Origin: Periplaneta americana
Lineage: Eukaryota > Arthropoda > Insecta > Blattodea > Blattidae
Assembly (NCBI RefSeq): GCF_040183065.1
Contig: NC_091123.1
Location: forward strand, 5,832,501 to 5,896,500
Direction of reading: 5' to 3'
Length of the DNA stretch: 64,000 nt
Under the pieces are notes generated by a model that saw only the letters and a list, made by a program, of their open reading frames with translations, had not been told where the DNA came from and did no database searches. Positions 10,481 to 21,389 of this stretch are shown here, piece by piece; the stretch's first letter is position 1, and the number at the start of each line of letters is the position of its first letter. The position numbers and the translations under genes were made by a program.

Positions 10481-11960
10481 TGTAGTTACGCAAGTATTTT
10501 CTATGAAATTTGTCACTTAGGCCCATTTTAAAACAATATATCACGACTTTAAAGTGTTTTTTCCAAATTATGTTTGTTTTCTGAGCAGTTAATGAAGATT
10601 ATTTTAGTATCACGGAATTAGGAAACCACTATCACGGAATTTGGATCCCTGTCACAGATTTAGGAGCCATTGTATAACAGATGATAACTTGTGAAACTGT
10701 TGACACTGAATGTTGTAAAAACTGTAGCTAAAGGTCCAAATAACGTCATTTAGGTGTTATTTGAAAATTTTTAGTACAATTTTGGCATAAATATAGACTT
10801 TATTAAATATTCACGAAATTAGACAACCTTGCCCTACAGAGGAGATAGTGTTTTCTACAATTAACTGATTTCCCAAGTAGAATCCCTGTAATTTAAATTG
10901 TTTCACATCGTACCGTTTCAAATCAATTTGAATACGCTCTGTATTGAAGGGGGAAAGAACCTGGCCACCCTACGCCATTATCCCCTGGCTCAGTTTCCTC
11001 ATGAGTGATGCTTTATTGATGTCACTTATGAGGTTCCAACCAGCATACCGTATTGAATACGATTTCCACATTCCCAATTTTCATGCAATTTTCGATAGCC
11101 TACGTATTGAAAACGATTGGAATACGGAAGCTGAAATTTCGAAAGTAGTTTTGTTGGCTAACATGACATCGACATGTTAGCGTGTTGGTCATCCTGTTGG
11201 CCTTGGCTATAAATAACGTTGGCGCATGAAAACTTTATATTCTCGTAGAATAGTAATAATGACTTTTAGAAAAACACAAAATAGCTATTATGTGTTGCAA
11301 CACGACTTTCCAACATACAATATTGCGCTCGCTCTTGATAAAACAGATGACAGATCAAACAAATAACGATCTGAATACTCCATGAAAACGCAGTAACTGA
11401 TAAGATAAGATGAATTTCTGCGAAACGATTATGAAATGTAGAAAGTATATTCTGCCATATTAATTACACAGATTCTTCTCCTCGTTTCCATAGCAGCACA
11501 ATACAGACAAATGAGTGAGAATTCTTCCTTCGCCCATTACAAAGACGGAGCCTGCGTTACCAACCATGAACTGATTTGCAAAGAGGACCAAATTTGTGGA
11601 TATTGATCTAAGGCAGGGGTGAACAAAACTGTACCTGCTACCTACATCTACACATCTTCAGTCTATTAAGAGATAAAGATGTTCGGTTATATGTCACTGA
11701 TGAGCATGGGAGACAGGAAGGTAGTTTCTACAACTCTTTAATCTCGGCACTACAAGAAGGCAATGTAAACTACCAGAAAAAAGTAATGGGCCGCTTGAAT
11801 ATTCCAAGTCTCAGATACAAGACACTGCGCATGCTTACAGACCTAAAGCACAGATACACAAGCTATAGCTAACGGAGTTATTGAAACTCATATTTTGAGT
11901 GTCGTAACCCGTTCTCAAACGCATTGAAGAGATACGAAGAAAATATATCGTTAATTTTAG
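10481..11960. other. no known gene; one unidentified open frame
   Basis: Mostly AT-rich without recognisable repeats. An open frame on the plus strand (11612-11872) is listed separately. The 78-codon frame at 10944-11180 shows no motif. Confidence 0.4.
11612..11872 (+). other. unidentified 86-codon open frame without an early ATG
   Basis: Between a TAA at 11609-11611 and a TAA at 11870-11872 the frame stays open and has a protein-like composition (LLRDKDVRLYVTDEHGRQEG, then a basic half with GRLNIPSLRYKTLRMLTDLK). There is no ATG near the start, so if real it would be an exon or a decayed gene. I recognise no family. Chance openness over 87 codons in AT-rich DNA is not negligible. Confidence 0.2.
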
Positions 11961-12483
11961 GGGGTTGTTCTTTGAGATATTTTAAACAAAAACGTTTAAT
12001 ATCATTTTGCTCGTTTTTCTTCCTTTTCGAGATAAAAACTGTTTTATGTTAAACATTTCATAGCGTGTTTTGGGAACACTATTGAATTAATTCCCAATAT
12101 GCTCAGTGAATTTAAGAGAGCAGTGTATTATGATAATAAATTATTGAAAGAATTTTAGTTTCGTCCTTCAAATGTGCAGAAATATGACCCCCGAAAAAAA
12201 AACGTAACATTTTAAAATCCCTTCTCCGAACGAAAAGTTACATTTGTTCAGATCAAATTTCTCCACATTTAAAAGACAAAACTAAGATGCTTTTAATCAT
12301 TTATTATCATAATACACTGCTCTCTTAAATTGACTGAGCATATTGGGAATTGACTCAATAGCTTTCCCAAAACGCGCTATCAAATGTTTTAGCCTACATA
12401 AAATCATTTTTTTCTCGAAAAGGAAGCAAAAGGAGCAACATTGTATGAAACTTTTTTGTTTAAAATACTTCAAGGAATAACCC
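11961..12483. mobile_element. foldback MITE with arms of about 220 bp
   Basis: The left arm (11961-12185) begins GGGGTTGTTCTTTGAGATAT. The right arm (about 12260-12483) is its inverse, ending ATAACCC. Shared landmarks are CAATTCCCAATATGCTCAGT and AGAGCAGTGTATTATGATAA. No coding content. Target duplication not resolved. Confidence 0.75.
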
Positions 12484-12555
12484 TTTGCTCTGTATAAATC
12501 CTACAGTAAATTCGAAGTGTGGACCTTGACATGCCGCGCAGAAGTGAAGCTTTCT

Positions 12556-12655
12556 GTCTCGTCACAGTAGCTCATGTGGGTCAAACATCCGGGTGTCATG
12601 CGGAGGAGAGCGGGTTCGAGCCTCACCCCAGTATTTTTTTTTTTATTTAGTGAAT
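12556..12655 (+). repeat. tRNA-like SINE head
   Basis: GTAGCTCATGTGGGTCAAAC looks like a degenerate A box and GCGGGTTCGAGCCTCACCCC a B box, followed by a T-run. The body is too short to name a family. Confidence 0.4.
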
Positions 12656-12799
12656 AATGTTAAAATGGAGTATTACAAAGTCTTGGGGCCGATGTTTCAA
12701 TTTGTTTAACAAGAGGTTGAATAATAATTATTGCCCAACTCCTATGGATTATTATTAAGCTGTTCCCACGAGAAAAAAAAAAACTATTAATTGGAAGAT

Positions 12800-13099
12800 G
12801 GGCGGCCGGGTAGCTCAGTTGGTAGAGCAGCTGGCTACGGACTGGAAGGTCTGGGGTTCGATCCCAGGTGGTGACAGGATTTTTTCTCGTTACCAAACTT
12901 TCAGAACGGCCTCGAGGTTCACTCAGCCTCCTATAAAATTGAGTACCGGGTCTTTCCCGGGGGTAAAAGGCGGTCAGAGCGTGGTGCCGACCACACCACC
13001 TCATTCTAGTGCCGAGGTCATGGAAAGCATGGGGCTCTACCTCCATGCCCCCCAAGTGCCTTCATGGCATGTTACGGGGATACCTTTACCTTTTACCTT
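12800..13099 (+). repeat. tRNA-derived SINE, family C, with 15-bp target duplication
   Basis: Complete copy. The head GGGTAGCTCAGTTGGTAGAG (A box) and GGGGTTCGATCCCAGG (B box) is followed by a body with GCCTCGAGGTTCACTCAGCC and GGGGCTCTACCTCCATGCCC. The tail is repeated CCTTTTA. The duplication TATTAATTGGAAGAT flanks it exactly (12785-12799 and 13100-13114), so this is a recent insertion. The 113-codon frame across it is a by-product. Confidence 0.92.
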
Positions 13100-13612
13100 T
13101 ATTAATTGGAAGATAGTTTGTCTTCCTCAAACAAAATGAAGATACACAAACACAATACAGACAAAATGTTCTCTGAAACTTAATTTTAACGTTATTTCGA
13201 TCGCAAACTAATCTGACCAGCTTAAGTTAGTTTATGTCTACTCGTACACTGGGTTGTAAAAGAAATGCCGAGTCGAAGTCGCTATCGATTTGAAATATTA
13301 TCGTGTTACGAGGACTTCGCTTAGAAAACAATAGAAATAGAGATACGCAGAAGGCATTGCATATAAACTCTATTATTGCTCTGTTACCATTACATCTTTC
13401 AGCTTGTTCGTGTACGTCTTCAATAAACTATATACTGGCCTGAATTTTCTGAAGAGTTTTTATTCCATACAAAGGAGAAATGTATAGTTAAATGTTTCAA
13501 TTATATTCAATTTTCAGTTCTATATCTGCATCTATAATAAAATTATGTATTTATATTTATAATAAAACTGATACATTTTTTGTTAATACAATATGAAACG
13601 TAACTGGCCGTA

Positions 13613-13778
13613 TACAGGGTGTTTAAAAAATAGGGGGCATAATTTCAGGTATGTATTTCCCACATGTAGACAATCAAAATAGTTCATTACAACATGTGTC
13701 CGAAAATGCTTCATTTCCGAGTTATGGCCTTCACAACATTGAAATTCACCGGAATGTTTTTCTTTCCGCAGGTCGTTG
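13613..13778 (+). repeat. left 166-bp TIR
   Basis: Near-identical inverse of 14930-15095; a handful of mismatches. Confidence 0.9.
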
Positions 13779-13781
13779 TCA

Positions 13782-14835
13782 TTACAGAAGATGTTCAAAA
13801 TGTCCACCTCCTGCTTGAATACAGACCTCACATCGATGTCTCATTGACCTGCGAACACGATCCCAAACTCCAGGAGTATTGCGTATGTCCTCAGAACATG
13901 CCACAATTCGATTCCGAAGGGATTCCAAATCAGGCACCGGAGACGAATAAACCAATGATTTTAAATGGCCCCACAAGTAGAAATCGAGAGGGTTCAGATC
14001 AGGTGAGCGTGGAGGCCAAGCAATTGGGCCACCTCTACCTATCCATCGATCAGGAAACCTTCGATCCAAGTACCGGCGAGCCGTACGACTGACGTGTGCA
14101 GGAGCGCCCTCATGCAAGAAGTCAATGTTTTGACGATTGATCAGTGGAGTGTCTTCTAAAACATGAGGTATGGTGTTTTCCAGGAAGTTTGTGTACGCCT
14201 GCCCCGTAAGTCTGTTTAAAAGTACATGGGGTCCAACTAATCGATCACCAATGATATCGGCCCACATGTTGAGGGAGAACCGCACCTGGTGATGAGATAT
14301 AACAGTTGCATGTGGGTTTTCATACGCCCATATATGCTGATTGTGGAAATTTGTTATGCCATCTCGTGTGAACTGTGCTTCATCTGTAAATAATACTAAG
14401 GCAGGAAAGTTCGGATTTACACCACACTGCTGCAAGAACCACTGACAGAACCTAACTCGTTCGTGCAGGGTAATCTGCTGGTGACAGGGCCTGTACACGT
14501 TGCAAATGATAAGGATACAATTGATACTCTTTCAACAGTCTCCAGACAGTCGTATGAGGAACATTGACTTGCAACGCTACCCTTCGTGTGCTGAGAGGAG
14601 TCATGTTCACAGCCTCCAGAATCTCCTCCTGTACTTCTGGAGTTGTAGATCTTGGTCGTCCCCTTCTCAAACCAGGAGAGTTAAATTTTCCATACTCGCA
14701 CAGACGGTAATGGAGACGTACAAATGTCTTTCGATCTGGTCATTGTCGCTGTGGGTACCTCTCCTGGTACAAACGACGAGCCAGCGCAGCATTGCCGTCC
14801 GCCTTACCGTACATGAAGTGTATCTCTGCCAGCAT
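13782..14835 (-). pseudogene. IS630/mariner-type transposase, near full length
   Basis: Read from about 14835: an N-terminal region with HFMYGKADGNAALARRLYQE, as in DUF4817-type transposases; an in-frame TGA at 14740-14742; a linker GLRRGRPRSTTPE; and a helix-turn-helix (STRRVALQVNVPHTTVWRLL). A frameshift follows near 14470-14500. The catalytic domain then shows LFTDEAQFTRDG (first Asp), FLHEGAPAH, where the second Asp is Glu, and WPPRSPDLNPLDFYLWGHLK (third Asp). The C-terminus CIQAGGGHFEHLL is typical. Total about 350 codons, normal length. One stop, one frameshift and the D-to-E change argue against activity. It starts and ends just inside the TIRs. Confidence 0.88.
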
Positions 14836-14929
14836 ACATGTCGCACAGTCTAACGCCTACACAACACTGAATGTAACCTTCGCCTCGGAATGAACTGTCA
14901 GAGTGCCCTCGTAATGTCTCCTTTGACGG

Positions 14930-15095
14930 CAACGACCTGCGGAAAGAAAAACGTTCCGGTGAATTTCAATGTTGTGAAGGCCATAACTCGGAAATGAAGC
15001 ATTTCCGGACACATGTTGTAATGAACTATTTTGATTGTCTACATGTGGGGAATACATACCTGAAATTATGCCCCGTATTTTTGAAACACCCTGTA
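14930..15095 (-). repeat. right 166-bp TIR
   Basis: Inverse of 13613-13778, ending AACACCCTGTA before the flanking TA. Confidence 0.9.
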
Positions 15096-15097
15096 TA

Positions 15098-15631
15098 TCG
15101 ATTGTAACAATGACAGCATCCATGCATAATAAGGAAGGCTGTGGAATACCATATAAACTGCAGTTTCACTATTTTCGTGTAGTATTCTTATTAATGTTGT
15201 AAAATAAAAGTATATGAACAATTTAAAATCAATTCACATTAAATAATAACGTGAATATATTATGTGCTTAAAAAACAAATTTCAGAAAAAATAGCTTTCC
15301 ATCTCGCCTTGTTTGCTTAAGTCCTCGGAAAACGATATAATTTCGTAAAGGCATTTCTTTTGCAGTCACATGGACTTGTCTAATAATGCCTCCATTTTTC
15401 GTCTCTTTGATTTCTTGCGCTCTTCTCAGTTTCCTAGGAAGTTCCTCTGCTGTTACTCAGAACAATATATTGGTGTTCGACAAGGTCTATTTGTATTTAA
15501 CACATTAAAAAAAAACAGTATAATAATAAATTACTGTTAACTGAAACTTTCCTAAGAGTTCGATTACTTTCAGTCCATTTTTTAAACATTATAAACTGTC
15601 GTTAATATTCCTTATAATGACATATCAGTGC
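15098..15631. other. no feature recognised
   Basis: AT-rich DNA without open frames or repeats I can name. Confidence 0.4.
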
Positions 15632-15646
15632 CACCGGTGTAGCTCA

Positions 15647-16249
15647 CAAGCAAACGTTCTGATGGGGGCAGATAAAAAAGGTTAAATTTTTTTCTTCCAC
15701 CGTATTAATAATGTCAAACGAAGTGCTTATACAAAATTTTGGCCACTTGACCGCAATTACGAGGCCGTCCAGAAAGTGATTTTCCCTCGGGCCGTTTATA
15801 TAAAAAAGCACAATTGCATAGAAATATTTATTGAAACAGATAAAGCAATTGTTGCGCTATTTGTCAACATATCCCCCACTGGAACTGAGACATTTGTCAT
15901 ACCACGGGATCAATTTTTGTGTCGTAGAAGTCAGCCGCCTCAGATCGGAACCAGCGTTTGACTGCGTCTGCACCTCTCTCTGTCGATTCCATGATACGAG
16001 AAATGTCTCAATTCCGATGGAAAATATTTGAAAAATAGCTCAACAATTGTTGTGTCCGTTCCAATAAATTTGTCCAATGAAATTGTGTTTTTTTTTTCTG
16101 TTAATAGCCCCTGGCGAACTTATTTTTCACGGCCTTCGTAATTGCGGTCGAGTGGCCAAAATTTGTATAAGCACTTCTTTTGACACTATTAACATGGTGG
16201 AAGAAAAAAATTAACTTTTTTTATTTGCCCCCATCAGAACGTTTGCTTG
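15647..16249 (-). mobile_element. short element with TIRs of about 115 bp and TCA duplication, carrying a transposase end
   Basis: Inverted ends begin CAAGCAAACGTTCTGATGGG and run about 115 bp, to the segment GACCGCAATTACGA. TCA flanks both sides (15644-15646, 16250-16252) and fits the interrupted SINE exactly. The interior is a transposase C-terminal fragment on the minus strand. A 3-bp duplication is unusual for mariner, which uses TA, so either the class is different or the apparent duplication is chance. Confidence 0.75.
15856..15990 (-). pseudogene. mariner-like transposase C-terminal fragment
   Basis: Minus-strand frames read AVKRWFRSEAADFYDTKI and, after a slip, PWYDKCLSSSGGYVDK before a stop at 15856-15858. 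This matches the mariner-family ending (W...A.DFY..GI.KLV.R.DKCL...GDYVEK). The catalytic domain is absent. It occupies the interior of the 603-bp element. Confidence 0.6.
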
Positions 16250-16402
16250 TCAGTCGGCTTATGCGCTTGCCTGCCGATCCGGAGTTACACAGGCTGCAAA
16301 TTCTGCAATTCCATGTTCATAACAAATTATGAACATATTGTTGTTAATATTCATAATAAATAAAATCAATTCCATTTTTATTTTATTTAATGTGTGGTTC
16401 AC

Positions 16403-16492
16403 ATTACGCAACCAATTAGGTAAAAGCAGTATCATTACCTAACTAGTTGCGTAATAGAAATATCATTACCTAAATAGTTGCGTAATGAATGT
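16403..16492. repeat. small hairpin plus 32-bp tandem repeat
   Basis: ATTACGCAACCAATTAGGTA (from 16403) is largely the inverse of TTACCTAACTAGTTGCGTAA (16435-16455). The latter is repeated in direct orientation 32 bp on. Origin unknown. Confidence 0.7.
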
Positions 16493-17244
16493 GTTTACAA
16501 CATTTTTATGAGTGATGTAAAGTCCACATTACATAAAGTGGATAAAACAATATACGCGATGCCATATCTTCAAAAGTCTAGTCTTCGCCATAATGGGGCA
16601 AAGGCAAAAGAAATCGAAGTACTCGAAGAAAACTGCCACATCACCTGTCCTTAAAAAATCTGACGGGTGAGAAGTCGGAGGTTTTGCTACAGATACAGAA
16701 TTATTACGGAAGTGACAAAAAGTCTCACTCTCGTCTGGTATAGAGTGCAGCCAGTTAAGTCCGCGATCAAGCTGTCAAACCCCTGCTAACTGCACGGCAG
16801 AGCGATTAAAGACGGAAATGCTGACGGGGCCGATCGCAGAAGAAGTGAAAGAGGGGCGAGAAGACAAGGGAAAGGGTGCGAAAGAAATAGAGATTAGGTG
16901 GGAGATGAAGGCAACAGACTCAATACGACGCAGGCGGATATGATTTCAGAGTTGAACACAACTTAAACTACCTACACCGTGTCCCAGAAGTCATGGTGGG
17001 GTTTCAGAGGATTATATTTATGTGATTTTAATGAATAAAGGTAGAAATGTAATATTGGTGCCAGATGAAAATAAAACTCTCACAGTTTTTCGTCTGTAAG
17101 TTTGAGGCACTGAAAGAAACAAAAGACGGTAGCCTAATAATCGAATAAATGCAATAAGTGTCATTGTTACAATTTAATTATACAAGATGGATGTTCAAAG
17201 AAAGTGTAATGTATTTTGTGGCTGGCAAAATTTGTTGTTGTTTT
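16493..17244. other. no gene recognised
   Basis: Slightly more GC-rich than the surroundings between 16600 and 16950, with purine-rich sequence on the plus strand, but no frame with a motif I know. Confidence 0.35.
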
Positions 17245-17785
17245 CTAATGCCAGGCATTTGACAATAAAGTCATATGACCTCTTGCACTCCAATATTTTT
17301 CAAAGATATTGTCATGGTTAGCCACTGAAGCACAGATTTTAAGGTGTTCCGAATCCATTTCTTGCTTTGAGTTGCACAATGGGCAGTTAGGGGACTGATA
17401 TATTCCAATTCTATGCAGGTGTCTGGCCAAACAATCATGGCCTGTTGCCAATCTAAATGCAGCTACAGACGATTTGCGTGGTAAATCGCGAATCAACTGT
17501 GGATTATGATGCAGAGAGTTCCATTTTTTCCCTTGAGATTGTGTTATCAAATTTTTTTGTTGAAATCTAAGTATGTAGATTTAATAAATCTTTTCACAGA
17601 GTAATACGTAGATTTAGTAACAGGTCTGTAAGTAGAAGTGCTGCCCTTCTTTGCTAAATCATCCGCATTCTCGTTTCCTAGGATTCCACAATGGGATGGT
17701 ATCCATTGGAATACTATTCTTTTATTGAATGATATTGAGAGAGCATTTTAGTTATTTCTGCTGTTTGAGATGAAGGTGTGTGTTT
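17245..17785 (-). pseudogene. LINE C-terminus with RNase H end, minus strand
   Basis: The 5' part (about 17785 down to 17560) reads IVFQWIPSHCGILGNENADD then LAKKGSTSTYRPVTKS. This is the last block of a LINE-encoded RNase H domain, with the catalytic His (SHCG) and Asp (ADDLA). An A-run near 17545 shifts the frame. The second part (17550 to 17245) reads PRKSSVAAFRLATGHDCLAR and CPLCNSKQEMDSEHLKIC, a CCHC-type zinc knuckle, to NAWH and stop. The reverse transcriptase and most of RNase H are missing. RNase H points to the I/Jockey/R1 assemblage, not RTE. Confidence 0.8.
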
Positions 17786-17806
17786 AGAGACTAATCAAAC
17801 GAGAAT

Positions 17807-17963
17807 AACATTCGTCGTTGGGATAGGCAGTTAAAAGAGACTGGAAGCCTATTGGAGAAAAAGTGCACTGGAAGACCATCGACAAATGACGAAACGTAGA
17901 CGCCATCCGAAGAGCATTTGTTCTGAGTCCAAAGAAATCAGTTCATAAAATAATGTGGCCGAT
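17807..17963 (+). pseudogene. mariner-type transposase helix-turn-helix relic
   Basis: The frame reads NIRRWDRQLKETGSLLEKKC then TGRPSTNDET and, after a one-base shift, VDAIRRAFVLSPKKSVHKI. This is the DNA-binding linker of IS630/mariner-type transposases (RRW...TGS...GRP...V...R..F..SP.KS). It begins about 20 bp beyond the LINE at 17785, which may have inserted beside it. Only about 50 residues remain. Confidence 0.65.
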
Positions 17964-18329
17964 AATTAGGACTTCCGAAAACAGTTCACTGAAGTATGTA
18001 AACATTATCTTCTCCTACATAATTTCCACATTATTCTTGGAACACCAATCTTCAAATTTTTTATATTCCACTTCATATCTTACGCGCGATTCAGATGGTA
18101 CGAAAGATTTAATAATTTGCAGCATTTTGAATATCTGAATCCTCGTGTGAACTCACTTTAACAATGTTTGTTTATTTCTCCTAGTACTGCTGTTCTACTG
18201 TTATAAACAAAAACCTGTCGTGCTCAAAACTAATAAAACAAACATAAACGAATCGCCTCTCGCAGGAAGAAACTGTCATATTCGTCCGTTTTCACTAAAA
18301 TGGATAGGGACTTTATAATCAACCTGTAT

Positions 18330-18385
18330 TTGAAGACTGTTTTCTTTCAAAACAACGCCAATCCTTGTCTAAAAGTTACTGTTAT
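18330..18385 (+). repeat. dispersed repeat shared with 35380-35440
   Basis: AACGCCAATCCTTGTCTAAA and its flanks match AACACTAATCCTTGTCTAAA near 35400. Both copies follow a TTTC-rich stretch. Extent and class are not resolved. Confidence 0.5.
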
Positions 18386-18489
18386 TGTGCACGTCACTTG
18401 TAAACTCACTCAGTCCGTAGACCGGTGCATAAAAAAACTAGTCCAGCCTTTTCATAAAAAATGGACTGAACGTGTTTTGGGATCACATC

Positions 18490-18690
18490 TTTGAATTATA
18501 TTTATATAATAAAAATACGATCACTTTGATCCAGGGAGCATACATTTTGGTGCAAGATAATTCCTTTAACATGTTTCTTAATTGCTATTGCAACCAAATA
18601 AAATACGATCATTTGGTCCAGAGAGCATCCTAATTTATTTAACAGGTTTCTAAATTAGTCTTCAATACATTCTTCAATAAATCACTCCAA
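18490..18690 (+). repeat. partial copy of the dispersed repeat at 7171
   Basis: Shares the ordered landmarks ACGATCACTTTGATCCAGGG and GATCATTTGGTCCAGAGAGC with 7230-7360. Confidence 0.6.
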
Positions 18691-18824
18691 ACCAATATCA
18701 CTATAGCCTGGACTGTGTACGAATACTGTATATTTTTTTTGTGTTGGCCTCATTGTGCTTCATTGTTTATGTAAATAAAAACAAATTAAAATTAACATGA
18801 TCCCTAAACATTACTTTAGTTCAC

Positions 18825-19079
18825 ACCTGTGGAGTAATGGTCAGCGCGTCTGGCCGCGAAACCAGGTGGCCCGGGTTCGAATCCCGGTCGGGGAAAGTTA
18901 CCTCGTTGAGGCTTTTTTTCCCGGGGTTTTCCCTCAACCCAATATGAGCAAATGCTGGGTAACTTTCGGTGCTGGACCCTGGACTCATTTCACCGGAATT
19001 ATTACCTTCATTTCATTCAGACACTAAATAACCTAGATGTTGATACAGCGACGTAAAATAACCCAATAAAATAAAAAAT
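18825..19079 (+). repeat. tRNA-derived SINE, family B
   Basis: The head has A box GTGGAGTAATGGTCAGCGCG and B box CCCGGGTTCGAATCCCGG. The body has GGGGTTTTCCCTCAACCCAA and CTAAATAACCTAGATGTTGA. The tail is AATAAAATAAA. Minus-strand copies are at 35062, 47405/48044 and 55890, making this the commonest SINE in the window. The 76-codon frame here is a by-product. Confidence 0.88.
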
Positions 19080-19493
19080 AAAAACTTTAAGAAATTAATG
19101 AAACAAATATGTTAGTATGTAATAAAAAATTTGTACCTTACGGAATAATTAATATTTAATATGTAACAAGTATATTTTTGTAAAGTTATTCCATCTCACA
19201 CTTTCATTTGATCATGAAAATAGCACAACACAAACCAGACATCAGTCCCATTTGTGGTGTGGGAGGATATCGAAGTTTCAATGGAAGTAACATTCTTACC
19301 TGTCCAAAAGTCTCGATTTCAACAGCAATATTGCAATGATGTTACTGCAGATAAGTAGCATGATGCTGGCATTCACCGTATCTGTAAAGTATTAAAACTT
19401 GTGCTCAAAATCCACGTAAAACCCAAATTTAAATAGCTTTAATTTAGAGCTAATGCTTTTATCAATAGTCGGTGAACACAAAAGAACTTTACA

Positions 19494-19537
19494 CTTTTAA
19501 ATTCATGCAGATATTTAAAATCTGCACGAATTTAAAA
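19494..19537. repeat. hairpin
   Basis: The arms CTTTTAAATTCATGCAGAT and ATCTGCACGAATTTAAAAC are inverted with one or two mismatches around a 6-bp loop. Confidence 0.75.
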
Positions 19538-19797
19538 CTGAAACCTCGACTAGTCAATACACTATCTCTCACAAAACACCAATAATACAATATTGGTAGG
19601 CTATCTTTGAAGGTTCGCCAAACTTGAACCGAACATATTGCCTATAATGCACGATGTTAATAGGCCTATACACCTACATGACTTATTCATATTTTGATTT
19701 TTAGAAAGATAGTAAACTGTACAGAACATTGGATGTTGCATGTTTTAGCACATTTTCTTGTCCTATTATGCATATTTCAGACCCTATCTGTGCATAT

Positions 19798-20312
19798 AAT
19801 TTCCTTTTCCTTTATTAACCGCACAATAGTAGACTGAAACAGCTTACCTGCGGCAATCTTTCAGGGTGGTCCTCTTAAAATCAATACTTTTAAGGAAAAG
19901 TTGAGAAGATTAGACTGAAAATGTAATTGGAGGTGCAGTGTAATTATTTAAGTTGTGTCATGTAAATAATTGAGTTGATATAATATAATTAAGTTCATAT
20001 GTAATTAATTAAGATATCTAATTTAGTTGATATGTAAATAAATTAGGGTGATATGTAATTAAGATGATATATAATTAAGTTGGTATGTAATTAATTAATG
20101 TGACATGTAATTATTTAAATTGGTAATAGTTGGGTGAAAAAGAAGTACTTATAAGTTAGATTTACTTTTGCTTATCGCAGGCGTTATTATAGAATAGTTT
20201 TTATTTATAGTCCTAGGTTTATTGCATCTAATATTTATAGATTTACGTTTATTTTATTTTATTTCAGTTACGTTTATTTTATTTTATTTCTATAATTGTA
20301 ATTTATTGTATA
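19798..20312 (+). pseudogene. CR1/Jockey-like LINE 3' end
   Basis: The last codons read FINRTIVD, a TGA, NSLPAAIFQGG, PLKINTFKEKLRRLD and stop (19916-19918). This is the W-N-S-L-P...F-K..L ending common to CR1 and Jockey LINEs, with the usual Trp replaced by a stop. The AT-rich 3' UTR follows. Everything 5' of about 19798 is truncated or unrecognisable. Confidence 0.65.
19940..20130 (+). repeat. AT-rich imperfect tandem repeat
   Basis: About eight diverged units around TGATATGTAATTAATTAAG in the LINE 3' UTR. Unit length varies from 19 to 27 bp. Confidence 0.7.
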
Positions 20313-20317
20313 TTATA

Positions 20318-21389
20318 CAGGGACATCATTTTATTTTTACTTCAATTTTTATTGTACCTGAGTTTTTGAATGTACTTCACTCCCACCCCTTCTATTAAGG
20401 AAGTTCCAACTCCACACAGAACCAAGACCGCAGATAGTAAGCAGTACTGAGTTACTGAATATAGTACGTTCCAGAAATATGTTCGCGTTTTCCAGTGACG
20501 AAAGAGCTTTCAATATTGAATCATATTTTCGCACAGGTACTGTCCGTTTGCCTACGTCGCATCCCGATTTCCCCCACCTGCTTCTGCTCGCCCCTCTGTA
20601 ATAGCTGGGCTGTCTTAGCTCTTTTCTGAAAATATTAATTTCTCTTAGGAATTGGAAGTTTACGTAATATTATACAGCTGTTTAATTTAACTTAAATAAA
20701 AGGGCCTCGTTAAGTAATTAACTGTCACGTGATTCCTCCCTTTCTACAATCCTGCGGCATAACCACTTGGACGGACAGTAGATAGCATGTCTGAGTAATT
20801 TTATATTTTCGGGTCGGGCAGAAGTGAAGATTGAATTTACAGTACGTAGAGTAGGTACAGAATTATTTCAACATGAGTTACTAGTACGAAGGACGAAACT
20901 GGCAATTGGAATTAGATGCAATAGTCTATAGTGCGATAATATGCACAAAAAAACTGAAGCCTGTATCGAAATGAACGGTTACCATTTTCAAAATTGTGTT
21001 TAAATATTCATATTATGATTATTTTTCAATGTAACTTGTTTCTCTATATTGTACACTAATGTGCTGTAGACAGTATACACTGCATAATGAATACGTTCGC
21101 ATGGATAACTCACTTCGTGAGTAAAAACACTTATTCTTAATACAGTACTGTACTTTGATTAAAGAAAAACCTAATGAAAATTATCAAACTCAAAATCGCG
21201 ATATTTCCTAGTTTACGTAAATGGATGAACTACTTTTCTTCCCTCCTATACCTAGTAGAGTGATTTGTATTTTACGCCAGTATCATCGAACTCCAGTCTT
21301 GGAGGGGGGAGCAAGCGGTGTTTCCAGTTCTCTAAAGGTATAGACAGGTTAATATTAAAAATGTTATTAAAAATAAAATGATGTCCCTG
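20318..21389. mobile_element. TA-flanked TIR element, non-coding
   Basis: CAGGGACATCATTTTATTTT begins at 20318, and its inverse ends at 21389. TA flanks both sides (20316-20317, 21390-21391). The 1.07-kb interior has no frame I recognise. It probably belongs to the Tc1/mariner superfamily because of the TA target. Confidence 0.75.

Larger units (their letters stand above)
13613..15095 (-). mobile_element. IS630/mariner-type transposon with 166-bp TIRs
   Basis: The inverted ends 13613-13778 and 14930-15095 match almost base for base from TACAGGGTGTTT to GGTCGTTG. The flanking sequence is TATA on both sides, consistent with TA target duplication. The 1483-bp element has a single transposase gene on the minus strand filling the space between the TIRs (13782-14835). 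Length and layout are those of a complete element; only the gene is damaged. Confidence 0.9.
15632..16310 (+). repeat. tRNA-derived SINE, family A, split in its A box
   Basis: The SINE head starts CCACCGGTGTAGCTCA (15631-15646) and resumes after a 603-bp insertion as GTCGGCTTATGCGCTTGCCT and CCGATCCGGAGTT. Rejoined it reads TAGCTCAGTCGGC, a standard pol III A box. The body is soon lost to the right. A minus-strand partial copy of the same family is at 50105-50250. Confidence 0.7.

Noticed and set aside
12660-13139. Overlapping open frames of 131 and 113 codons on both strands
   Set aside because: Both are read-through of the family C SINE, whose exact target duplication explains the segment.
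13694-14092. 132-codon plus-strand frame
   Set aside because: Shadow of the transposase on the minus strand; the motifs are all on the other strand.
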